Shown here in pieces: positions 34,880-42,952 of a stretch of DNA of 45,172 bases (within the stretch, counting starts at the first letter, position 1; each line of letters starts with the position of its first letter). Under the pieces are notes generated by a model, which was given only the letters and a program-made list of their open reading frames with translations, made no database searches and had not been told where the DNA came from. Origin of the DNA: Desulfuromonadaceae bacterium. GTDB taxonomy: Bacteria; Desulfobacterota; Desulfuromonadia; Desulfuromonadales; JAAYDE01. The stretch lies in NCBI GenBank assembly GCA_012512925.1, contig JAAZDE010000110.1:1-45172 (forward strand). Reading direction: 5' to 3'. Made by a program: the position numbers and the translations under genes.

Positions 34880-37032
34880 CCCTGGAAAATTCATTTGTCG
34901 AAATCGCCTCTATTCTGGGTCTGGCCACCTTTCTTGGAGTGATTGGCCAGAAGTTGCGGCAACCACTGATCATCATGTTTCTGGCCACTGGAATTCTGGC
35001 CGGCCCATCGGCTCTGGGCATCATTCAGAGTCATAATCAGATCGAGTTGCTGGCGCAGATCGGCATTGCCCTTCTGCTGTTCATTGTCGGGCTCAAACTC
35101 GATTTGCACCTGATCCGGACAACCGGACCGGTTGCTTTGGCGACAGGCCTGGGGCAGATCGTTTTTACCTCGATTATCGGCTTTGTTATCGCCATAACCC
35201 TGGACATGTCCTTGCTCTCCGCCGCCTATGTGTCGGTTGCTCTCACCTTTTCCAGCACCATTATCATCGTCAAACTGTTGTCCGATAAAAAGGAGATCGA
35301 TTCCCTTCACGGCCAGATCGCCATCGGCTTTCTGATCGTCCAGGATATAGCGGCGATTCTGGCCCTGGTGGGCCTGACCACCTTTGGGTCATCCCTCGGC
35401 GAAGAGGGAAGGGTCTATGTCACGGCATTGACGATTGCCGCCAAAGGTCTGGGGCTTCTGGGAATCGTCGCTCTGCTGATGAAATACGTTCTGCCGTCCC
35501 TGACCCGGCGTTTGGCCCATTCCTTGGAATTGTTGACCCTCTTCGCTATCGCCTGGGCGGTCTTTTTAGGAGCCGGCAGTGAACTGCTCGGTTTCAGTAA
35601 GGAAGTGGGGGCGTTTCTGGCCGGGATATCCCTGGCCTCCACCGATTACCGCGACTCCATCGGGGGGCGCCTCACCGGCCTTCGGGATTTCCTGCTGCTG
35701 TTTTTTTTCATTGATCTCGGAGCGCGGCTGGAATGGGCCACAGTCGGTTCCCAAATTGGCGCGTCGCTCATTTTCTCCCTGTTTGTCCTGATCGGAAACC
35801 CGCTGATCGTGCTGATCATCATGGGGTTGATGGGCTATCGCCGGCGCACCGGTTTTCTCGCCGGCCTGACCGTGGCCCAAATCAGCGAGTTTTCCCTGAT
35901 CGTTGCCGCCCTGGGCTTAAGTATCGGCCACATTTCCAACGAAACCGTTGGCCTGATCACACTGGTCGGGGTTGTGACCATTTTTCTTTCCACCTATATG
36001 ATCCTCTATTCCGCTCCTCTTTATAATTTTCTCTCCGGCCCTCTGAAGATCTTCGAAAGAAGGAATCCCTACCGGGAGGCGGCCATCGATACGGTCAAGG
36101 AAACGGCGCCGGTGGATGTTATCCTGGTAGGTTTGGGTAATTATGGGAGCGGCCTTGCCGAATATCTGCTCCGTCGCAACAAGGCTGTTTTGGGCATCGA
36201 TTTCGACCCCGGCGCCCTGGAACGATGGCGCAAAAGGGGGATGTCCGTTCTCTACGGGGACATGACCGATCCGGAGATTCATGAACACCTTCCACTGCAT
36301 AAGACACGATGGGTGATCAGCACGGTCCGCTCCAGGGAGATGAACCTGGCGCTGGTCAATAACATCAAAAAACAGGGGGTCAATTGTAAGTTTACCCTGA
36401 CCGCCACCAGCGAGGCGGAGGCCCGCGAGTTCAGGAAAGCCGGCGCCCATCTGGTTTTTCGGCCGTTCGCCGACGCGGCCGAACGGGGTGCCGATGCGTT
36501 GGCCTATGCCATGGATTTTCTTCCGGAAACGGTTAATTGGCCGATTTCTTTTCTGGATGTCCCGATCAAGTCGGACTCTGCCGTTGTCGGTCGAACCCTG
36601 CGGGAAATTTCCCTGGGATCATCGACGGGGATATCGATTCTGGCCGTTAGTCGGGGAGGAAGGATCCATTACGAGCCGGCTTCGGATTTCCGGATTTTTC
36701 CGGCCGACCGTCTGCTCATCATGGGCCCCCCGGAGGAATTGAAAGAAGCTGAAAGTTTCCTCAATCAACGGGATGCGCAGAAGGACGGGGGCAGCACCGA
36801 CCGTTTTGAAATCGCCGAAATAAGAGTGGCGGACGATTCGAAACTTTCGGGGCAATCCCTGGGAGATCTCCGTTTCCGGCAGAAGTATGGGGCCACGCTG
36901 ATCGGAATCCGCCGAGGTGAAGCGCAGATTACCGTGGTGCCACCGAAATTGCTGTTGCTGGCCGGAGATCGTCTGATCGTCATCGGCACCTCGCGGGCGG
37001 TTGAACGATTGAAAAGCCAGGAACCCTTATAG
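34876..37032 (+). CDS. Kef-type cation:proton antiporter with TrkA_N and two TrkA_C domains
   Basis: A 718-residue CPA2-family monovalent cation/proton antiporter. About 12 membrane helices occupy residues 1-390, with ILAGPSALGII, FIVGLKLDLHLI, LTFSSTIIIVKLLSDK and FLAGISLASTDYR as Na/H-exchanger-like segments. A Rossmann TrkA_N domain starts near 415 (VGLGNYGSGLAEYL, acidic GIDFD after the second strand). Two TrkA_C (RCK_C) domains follow at about 553-628 and 643-715. The short GAGG before the start may rely on the small upstream ORF. TrkA_C domains bind c-di-AMP in several Gram-positive transporters, which is relevant because a c-di-AMP synthase is encoded in this window. Confidence 0.92.
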   Translation: MTLENSFVEIASILGLATFLGVIGQKLRQPLIIMFLATGILAGPSALGIIQSHNQIELLAQIGIALLLFIVGLKLDLHLIRTTGPVALATGLGQIVFTSIIGFVIAITLDMSLLSAAYVSVALTFSSTIIIVKLLSDKKEIDSLHGQIAIGFLIVQDIAAILALVGLTTFGSSLGEEGRVYVTALTIAAKGLGLLGIVALLMKYVLPSLTRRLAHSLELLTLFAIAWAVFLGAGSELLGFSKEVGAFLAGISLASTDYRDSIGGRLTGLRDFLLLFFFIDLGARLEWATVGSQIGASLIFSLFVLIGNPLIVLIIMGLMGYRRRTGFLAGLTVAQISEFSLIVAALGLSIGHISNETVGLITLVGVVTIFLSTYMILYSAPLYNFLSGPLKIFERRNPYREAAIDTVKETAPVDVILVGLGNYGSGLAEYLLRRNKAVLGIDFDPGALERWRKRGMSVLYGDMTDPEIHEHLPLHKTRWVISTVRSREMNLALVNNIKKQGVNCKFTLTATSEAEAREFRKAGAHLVFRPFADAAERGADALAYAMDFLPETVNWPISFLDVPIKSDSAVVGRTLREISLGSSTGISILAVSRGGRIHYEPASDFRIFPADRLLIMGPPEELKEAESFLNQRDAQKDGGSTDRFEIAEIRVADDSKLSGQSLGDLRFRQKYGATLIGIRRGEAQITVVPPKLLLLAGDRLIVIGTSRAVERLKSQEPL

Positions 37033-37127
37033 GATTTTCGCTGGAATAATTCGACAGGGAAGCCATGATTCCCGGAACGGGCAGGGCATTGTAAAACGGG
37101 CCAAAAGCGTGGTTTTTCCGCCTCCTG

Positions 37128-38738
37128 TCAGAGGAGCCATTCGATGGGGAGCCATGACAGGATGGTTATCCCTGTGCGTTTCCAAAAAGTGGCCCCCGGT
37201 TCCTTGTCGTGGCGGATGACCTTCTTTCCCCGCCTTTCGAGCCAGTAGAGACGCCCCTTCCGGGAGAGTTTCACTTCGTAAGCGTTCTGGGGGATGAACT
37301 CGTTGAAAGCGGTTTCAATTTCCCGGGCAAGGGTGGAGCTTTCGATAACAAAGCCCAATTCGGTGTTCAACTGGGCCGAGCGGGGATCGAAGTTGAAAGA
37401 TCCGATGAAGATCCGCGACCGGTCCACGGAAAAAGTTTTTGCGTGGAGACTGGAACCGGAACTGCCGAAGGGACCGACCCTCTTGTCTCCCTTTGATTTA
37501 GATGATTTGCGCCTCAGTTCAAAAAGTTTCACTCCCGCTTTGAGCAGGGCTTTGCGCCGTTTGGCGTACCCGGCGTGGACGGCGGCGACATCGGTTGCGT
37601 TCAGTGAATTGGTGAGCACCTGAATCCGCACCCCCTTGTGTGAAAAAGCGGACAGGGCCTTGACGCCGGCCTTGGTCGGTACGAAATAGGGTGAAACCAG
37701 TTCCACTTCGGCGGTAGGCTCCCCGATTGCCTCCCGCAGTTGAGGGATGATCATTCGCTCGGGTTTCGCCTTGCCGAGGACTTTGGCGGGGTCGTCGCTG
37801 ACCATGCGGGTTATCGCCCATTCCGGATTGAGTTTCCCTTCCAGCATTTGACGGATGATCGGTGCCCGCCGCAATGCTTCCATGTAGGCTGCGGCGGCGG
37901 GATTTCGCTCCGTCCGCGTGGCCGCTGCGGCCAGTTCCTCGATCCGTGCCGGATCGGCCGGGGGCAGTATCCGGTCGGCAGGCCAGGAGGAAGCGCTGCT
38001 CCAGTAACGGTCGAATTCATGAGACAGTTCCCGGACTACCGGTCCCATGGCGATGACATCCAGATCGGCGAAAACCAGACTGTCCATGGCGCCGAAATAT
38101 TCGTCGCCGATGTTGCGTCCGCCGACGATGGTGACCTGGTTGTCCGCCGTGAACGATTTGTTGTGCATGCGCCGGTTGACCCTTGCGAAATCGGTCATGA
38201 AATCGAAAAAACGCAAGGCACGGTAGCGGAACGGGTTGAAAAGGCGGACTTCAATGTTGGGGTGGGTGGTGAGGGCGGCCAGAGTGGCGTCAATGCGGGA
38301 GGTGTTGTTGTCGTCCAGAAGCAGGCGCACGCGAACGCCGCGATCGGCGGCGGCATGAAGGGCTTCAAAGAGCAGGGTGCCGGTCATGTCGCCGCGCCAG
38401 ATGTAGTACTGGATATCGAGGGTGCGTTCGGCGACCTGTGCCAGGATCATGCGGGCGGCAAAGGCGTCGTGGGCGTCGGCCAGAGGAAATACGCCGGTCC
38501 TGCCGGGGTTGATCTTGAGCAGGGGGGAAAGGGCTTGTCCCAGACGGGTGTTTTTGGCCTCCGTCGGGGAGAGTGCCATGGAGACGGTTCTAGGTTCGAG
38601 TTTCGGCAAACCGCAACAGCCTCCGGTCAGGGCTGCACTCAGGCAGATGATTAAAAGACAAGGGATGATGCCTTTCCATGACGAAGTGATGAATTGCCCT
38701 CGAAGTTGAGGCTCAAAAAAACTCCCGCAGACTCTCAT
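37128..38738 (-). CDS. Phospholipase D / cardiolipin synthase-like lipoprotein
   Basis: A member of the PLD superfamily with two HKD motifs: HNKSFTADNQ (HxKx4D) followed by GGRNIGDEY, and HAKTFSVDRS followed by GSFNFDPRS. From the ATG at 38738 it has 536 residues. The start is chosen for its AAGGGG site 5-6 bases ahead; it overlaps the end of the AOR gene by 26 bases. A signal segment (about 24-38) is followed by GGCCG, a near-lipobox, so it may be a lipoprotein. Overall layout resembles ClsC/YmdC cardiolipin synthases, suggesting phospholipid head-group transfer in the periplasm. It is convergent with the antiporter gene (95 bases between). Confidence 0.87.
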   Translation of the reverse strand: MRVCGSFFEPQLRGQFITSSWKGIIPCLLIICLSAALTGGCCGLPKLEPRTVSMALSPTEAKNTRLGQALSPLLKINPGRTGVFPLADAHDAFAARMILAQVAERTLDIQYYIWRGDMTGTLLFEALHAAADRGVRVRLLLDDNNTSRIDATLAALTTHPNIEVRLFNPFRYRALRFFDFMTDFARVNRRMHNKSFTADNQVTIVGGRNIGDEYFGAMDSLVFADLDVIAMGPVVRELSHEFDRYWSSASSWPADRILPPADPARIEELAAAATRTERNPAAAAYMEALRRAPIIRQMLEGKLNPEWAITRMVSDDPAKVLGKAKPERMIIPQLREAIGEPTAEVELVSPYFVPTKAGVKALSAFSHKGVRIQVLTNSLNATDVAAVHAGYAKRRKALLKAGVKLFELRRKSSKSKGDKRVGPFGSSGSSLHAKTFSVDRSRIFIGSFNFDPRSAQLNTELGFVIESSTLAREIETAFNEFIPQNAYEVKLSRKGRLYWLERRGKKVIRHDKEPGATFWKRTGITILSWLPIEWLL

Positions 38739-40584
38739 CAATCCCCTTGAGTGTTTCATACCAGAAATCCCTGGCCGCCTCGACCCGGTCACGGTCGAAG
38801 CGCTCCAGCCAAAATTCCAGTTCGGGGTGGTCTTCCCCATCGACATCCTTTTTGCGTTTCAAAAAAGTATGTAAAAAGTCGATATTCCGCTCCGATTCCC
38901 AGAAAATCGGGCTGTTGCGGCTGTTCAGGCGGCTCGCCAGAACGTGGATGGCACGCAGGAAGCGTTCCTTGCAGTCGAACAGTGAGTCCAGCACATCGGG
39001 AAGCAGGTCCTCGGCCCAGCCCCGATGGAAGCGGCAGATGCCCAGGTTGTCGAGAATCAGTTCCTTTTTCATGCGCTCGGCGCACATTCTGCCCAGGGTT
39101 CGCGGTGGGATGAAATCGAAGCTGTAGATCATGTAGTACTTGCCCATGATCGTCATCGGCGCCAGGGCGCCGGCGACCCAGTACTGATTGGGTACCATCC
39201 AGCCGCGGCGGCTGAAGGCGATGTAGACCAGGCGATCGTGGAGAGCCGTCCCCTTGGCGCGGGAGTGGATCCGGCTCCATTTGCGGACCCCTTCCCGGAA
39301 ATCGAGGATGCCGCGCCTTTCCAGGATGGCATCGATCATTTCGCAGCCGAGTTCGGCGTTGTGCATCGAATCGGCGACGATATCGAAATTGTTCAAATTC
39401 CAGCGCGGCAGCCGGGATACTCCCAGTTCATCCGGGGTGAGCAGCTTTTCATCGAGCAGGTCCATCAGCCAGGCCAGCACCCCCCCTCCGGAGATGGCGT
39501 CAAAGCCCATGGCGTCACAGTGATGATTGAGCTTTTCGGCGGCACGCTGGTCAAATATGCCGCAGAGGGGTCCCATGGTCTGATAGGGTTCGTAATCCTT
39601 TTTGTAGATGCCGTTCATTTTTTTGCAGACCGCCATGCACGGTTCGCCGCAGGTGGCCTGCTGCCTGGCGGCGATGGTTTCATCGTTGAACTGTTTGAGA
39701 TAATGGGTTACCACGAAATTTTGGTGGAGGGCGGTTCGCTCCTCCTCCGTCTGATAGAGGGTGCGGTAGTTGAAAGCCATGATCCTTCCGGACATGGTGG
39801 CGTAGTTGACTCCGAAGGTGCCGCCGGTCTGAAGCTTTTCGTCATAGCGGTACTTGGTGGTCGCTTCCAGGGTCTTTTGTTTGAATTGCATATGGTATTT
39901 GTTCTGAAACCACTCGTCGGCCACCTTCCGGTCCCTGAAATCTTCGTTGACCTCGGTTCCGCCGTAGATGATGGCCACGATGCCGTGATCCTGCACCATG
40001 GCACTGCCGAAACCGCCGCGGCCGGCCCAGGTGTCGACGTAGCTGATCTTTTTTTTCTGGATGGGAACCGACATGATGCCCCCCATGTCGGTATGCATGG
40101 CGGCCGGTCCGGCGACCAGGATGCGCGGATCTTTTTCGTAACGGTCACCGAACATCTCGTAGACCTTGTCGGTGAGGGCGTAGACCCCTTTGCGTCCCGA
40201 ACCCCAGACGGCGGCGGCGTCGATGGGGACCACTTCCACTTCCACCTCCTCCTTGTGATCGCGGTTCAGGTAAAGGACGGAGAGGACGGGGGTCTTGCCG
40301 ACCAGGCTCAGCATATTGATCCCCAGGTTGTCGAAGACCAATCCGGCGCCGCCCATGGAGCTGATGTAGTATCCCTGCCAGCAGGGGGAAAAGCCGGTCA
40401 CCACCATGCGGTTGGAGCCTGGAAAGACCGAGCCGGCGAAGATGCCGACGCCGAAGTTGAGGCTCCGATATTTATCGGTGAGATGGATGCCGAGTTCCAC
40501 CGGGCCGAAATAGCGGTCAAAACCATATTTCCGGGTTTTGTAAAAACCGGTGGCGGGGTCGACCAGGAGCACTTTCTGATTCAT
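38713..40584 (-). CDS. Aldehyde:ferredoxin oxidoreductase family protein, GAPOR-like
   Basis: A tungsten or molybdenum pterin enzyme of the AOR family, 623 residues. The N-terminal AFOR_N domain (about 1-205, with DTWAGRGGFGSAM) and the C-terminal domains are complete. The Fe4S4 cysteines are Cys312, Cys316, Cys320 (CGEPCMAVC) and Cys517 (DNLGICRFHRGW). The CX3CX3C spacing, instead of the CX2CX3C of AOR and FOR, together with TGGTFG and DYEPYQ, matches my memory of archaeal glyceraldehyde-3-phosphate:ferredoxin oxidoreductase (GAPOR). This would give 3-phosphoglycerate plus reduced ferredoxin, but the substrate is an inference. A GGGAGG ribosome site precedes the start. It lies downstream of the mla genes, with the PLD gene overlapping its 3' end. 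Confidence 0.9.
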   Translation of the reverse strand: MNQKVLLVDPATGFYKTRKYGFDRYFGPVELGIHLTDKYRSLNFGVGIFAGSVFPGSNRMVVTGFSPCWQGYYISSMGGAGLVFDNLGINMLSLVGKTPVLSVLYLNRDHKEEVEVEVVPIDAAAVWGSGRKGVYALTDKVYEMFGDRYEKDPRILVAGPAAMHTDMGGIMSVPIQKKKISYVDTWAGRGGFGSAMVQDHGIVAIIYGGTEVNEDFRDRKVADEWFQNKYHMQFKQKTLEATTKYRYDEKLQTGGTFGVNYATMSGRIMAFNYRTLYQTEEERTALHQNFVVTHYLKQFNDETIAARQQATCGEPCMAVCKKMNGIYKKDYEPYQTMGPLCGIFDQRAAEKLNHHCDAMGFDAISGGGVLAWLMDLLDEKLLTPDELGVSRLPRWNLNNFDIVADSMHNAELGCEMIDAILERRGILDFREGVRKWSRIHSRAKGTALHDRLVYIAFSRRGWMVPNQYWVAGALAPMTIMGKYYMIYSFDFIPPRTLGRMCAERMKKELILDNLGICRFHRGWAEDLLPDVLDSLFDCKERFLRAIHVLASRLNSRNSPIFWESERNIDFLHTFLKRKKDVDGEDHPELEFWLERFDRDRVEAARDFWYETLKGIDESLREFF

Positions 40585-40676
40585 GACCTGTTCCTCCCGT
40601 ATTAAGTATGAAAGAAGTGAATTTCCCTGGTCCCATGCCGATCAGGAAAATGGTTTGGACATCATTGAAACGGGAC

Positions 40677-41300
40677 CTATCTGGAGACCTGCCGATTTTT
40701 CTGAAGCTGCCGGCAGGTCCAGTCGATGATCTCTTCAGCCAAGGTATCGCTGGCCTTGCCAAAGGCCGCCACCACCTCCGGAACCTGGGTGCCGCGGACG
40801 GCTTCGGTAACGGTGAAGCGGCTGCCGGAGATGATCCGTTTGTTGCCATTGTCGACCAGGCGGGCATCGATGCTGATCACCACATGAGGCACTCCGTCAT
40901 GGTATTCGCTCTGGAAAGCGCGCAGCGTGCCGCCTAGCTCGAAATCCGGCTGCACTCCATCACCGTCACTGCTGAGTCGGCGGATACGGCCGTCGTTGCG
41001 AAAGGAATCGAGCAGATGGTCCCGCCACATCAGGGGCGCCTGCGAGTACCAGCGGGCATCCTGGTAGACGCTGAACTGGTTGCTTTCGGGGACCACGACG
41101 ATGCGGGCGCCGTCTAGCAGGCCGCCGGCGGAGGGGCGGGCGATGCGCAGCGCTACATCGATCCCTTGGCCTTGGCTGACGCCGACCGTCGATGGGGGAA
41201 GGCGATAGATGTACTGGCTCCGAGGCTCTGGAAGAACGCTGCAGCCACCCAGGAGCACAGTCGCCAACAGCAGGCAAAGCGGCCTAATGAAACAATTCAT
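40677..41300 (-). CDS. PqiC-like ABC transporter auxiliary lipoprotein
   Basis: A 207-residue lipoprotein with a signal peptide ending in VLLGGCS (lipobox cysteine near residue 20). The body matches the ABC-type transport auxiliary family (PqiC/YmbA, formerly DUF330) with PRSQYIYRLPP, IVVVPESNQFSVYQDARWYSQAP and WRDHLLDSFRNDGRI segments. PqiC-type proteins sit in the outer membrane and pair with MCE-protein transporters such as PqiB. The gene overlaps the mlaD 3' end by 4 bases (ATGA), so it is likely the outer-membrane part of this lipid transporter. Confidence 0.88.
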   Translation of the reverse strand: MNCFIRPLCLLLATVLLGGCSVLPEPRSQYIYRLPPSTVGVSQGQGIDVALRIARPSAGGLLDGARIVVVPESNQFSVYQDARWYSQAPLMWRDHLLDSFRNDGRIRRLSSDGDGVQPDFELGGTLRAFQSEYHDGVPHVVISIDARLVDNGNKRIISGSRFTVTEAVRGTQVPEVVAAFGKASDTLAEEIIDWTCRQLQKNRQVSR

Positions 41301-42148
41301 GGCTGAAACTCCTTGATTTTTTTGCGGCCGAGGAGGTATCCCGCCGGATTTTCCTCCAGCCGCCGGGCCACATCACCCAAGGCGTTGAGGGTCATGCGCA
41401 ATTCTTGTATGGCCGGTCCCAACTCCGCCAGACCTTGCATGCCGGCGCCGAGAGCCTGACTGTTTTTTTCCACGAGGCCGTTAAGGCGGTTCATCATCAG
41501 GGAGGCCTGGCTTGCGGCTTTTCTGGCCTGATCGCCAGCCCGTGAGAGATCCTTCAGACCCCGACCGATTTCGTCTTTCTGCTCGGCGAAGGCGCTGCTG
41601 GCGGTTTCCAGGTTGGCCAGCACCTGATTGACCAGTCGGGCGTTTTCCTTGGACAGGAGCGCCTTGGCGTTTTCTATCAGTTCGGTCAAATTGACCAGCA
41701 ATTCCTCACTGTTCATCTTGAGGCGGGAGAAAGGAGAGGGCTCCGCCATGATTCTTGGAATTTGCTCTTCGTCGCCGACAAGCGGCGGGCTGTTGGGCGA
41801 GCTGCTGGACAGCTGGATGTTGGAGGCTCCGGTAATGTTGGCCAAGGCGAGGCGGGCGCGGGTATCCTGCCGCACCGGCGTATTGCCGCCGACAGCCACC
41901 CGTGCCCAGACCCGGCGGGGATCCTGGGGGTCAAGCCACAGATTTTTCACCTCTCCCACCCGGATGCCGCTGTATTCCACCGCATTGCCCACGGAAAGGC
42001 CGCTGACCGCTTCGTGAAAGACAATGTCGTAGAGCTTGTAATCCTGATTCTTGCCCGATTTGGCCAGCCACAGGCCGAACATCAGCCCTCCGGCGGCGAC
42101 TATCACGGTGAAAAACCCGATCAGCACGTAATGAGCGCGTGTTTCCAT
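41297..42148 (-). CDS. mlaD: MCE-domain lipid transport protein MlaD
   Basis: A 283-residue protein with one N-terminal transmembrane helix (about 7-27) and an MCE domain (about 38-115; VSGLSVGNAVEYSGIRVGEV, VAVGGNTPVRQDTRARL). An alpha-helical coiled region follows (about 140-265). MCE proteins form hexameric rings that carry phospholipids between the membranes. The long helical tail is like PqiB/YebT-type or mycobacterial MCE proteins rather than the short E. coli MlaD, which may allow a longer bridge to the outer membrane. It is directly adjacent to mlaF (no gap) and to the auxiliary lipoprotein. Confidence 0.92.
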   Translation of the reverse strand: METRAHYVLIGFFTVIVAAGGLMFGLWLAKSGKNQDYKLYDIVFHEAVSGLSVGNAVEYSGIRVGEVKNLWLDPQDPRRVWARVAVGGNTPVRQDTRARLALANITGASNIQLSSSSPNSPPLVGDEEQIPRIMAEPSPFSRLKMNSEELLVNLTELIENAKALLSKENARLVNQVLANLETASSAFAEQKDEIGRGLKDLSRAGDQARKAASQASLMMNRLNGLVEKNSQALGAGMQGLAELGPAIQELRMTLNALGDVARRLEENPAGYLLGRKKIKEFQP

Positions 42149-42952
42149 CTATGACTCCTTGTGAACGGCTTCTGAGGCCTGTTGCGCGGCACGGCCTCTG
42201 GGACCGTGAAAATAGTCTTTTATCCAGGGATCATCGGCGGCGGCGACGACATCGAGGCGGTCGACGACCAGTACTTTTTTTTGGGAGAGGACGGCGACCC
42301 GGTCACAGGTGGTGTAAAGGGTGTCGAGATCGTGGGTCACCAGGAAGACGGTCAGATTGAAGGCGTTTCTCAAGGTCAGCAGCAGTTGGTCGAAGGCCGC
42401 GGCGCCGATGGGATCGAGGCCGGCTGTCGGTTCGTCGAGAAAGAGCAGGTCGGGATCCAGAGCCAGGGCGCGGGCCAGGGCGGCCCTCTTGATCATGCCG
42501 CCGGACAGTTCGGAAGGATAGAGGCGCCCCGATTTTTTCGGCAGGCCGGCCATGGCCAGTTTCACTTCGGCCAGGTGTTCCGCGTCGGGACGGGCCAGGC
42601 CGGCGTGCTCGATCAGCGGCAGGGCAATATTTTCGATCACCGTCAACGAGGAAAAGAGGGCGCCGTTCTGAAACAGCACGCCGCTGCGCCGTTCGAGCTG
42701 AGAACGGCGGTCGGGGGAAAGACTCTGGATTTCCTCGCCGAAGATCCGCACTTCGCCGCCGCTGGGACGGCGGAGCCCGACAATCGAGCGCAGCAGGACC
42801 GACTTGCCGGTGCCGGACCCCCCCACCACGCCGAGGATCTCCCCCCTCAGGACATCCAGATCGAGTCCTTCGTGTACCGTGTGGGTGCCGAAGCGGTTGC
42901 TCAGATTGCGCACCACAATGATCGCCTCGGCTCTGTCGTCTTGTCCTGTCAC
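42149..42952 (-). CDS. mlaF: Lipid ABC transporter ATP-binding protein MlaF
   Basis: ATPase of the Mla-type phospholipid transporter, 267 residues. A GTG start at 42952 overlapping the mlaE stop (GTGA) is chosen; an ATG further upstream would lie deep inside mlaE. Walker A is VVGGSGTGKSVLLRS near residues 36-50, the signature is LSGGMIKRAALARAL, Walker B is LLFLDEPTAGLDPIGA, and the H-loop is LVTHDLDTLY. SGTGKS and GMIKRA are typical MlaF forms. Confidence 0.93.
   Translation of the reverse strand: MTGQDDRAEAIIVVRNLSNRFGTHTVHEGLDLDVLRGEILGVVGGSGTGKSVLLRSIVGLRRPSGGEVRIFGEEIQSLSPDRRSQLERRSGVLFQNGALFSSLTVIENIALPLIEHAGLARPDAEHLAEVKLAMAGLPKKSGRLYPSELSGGMIKRAALARALALDPDLLFLDEPTAGLDPIGAAAFDQLLLTLRNAFNLTVFLVTHDLDTLYTTCDRVAVLSQKKVLVVDRLDVVAAADDPWIKDYFHGPRGRAAQQASEAVHKES

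Noticed and set aside
39025-40605. 526-codon open frame on the plus strand opposite the AOR gene
   Set aside because: It runs antisense through a clearly conserved oxidoreductase, has no recognisable motif, and arises from GC-rich third codon positions.
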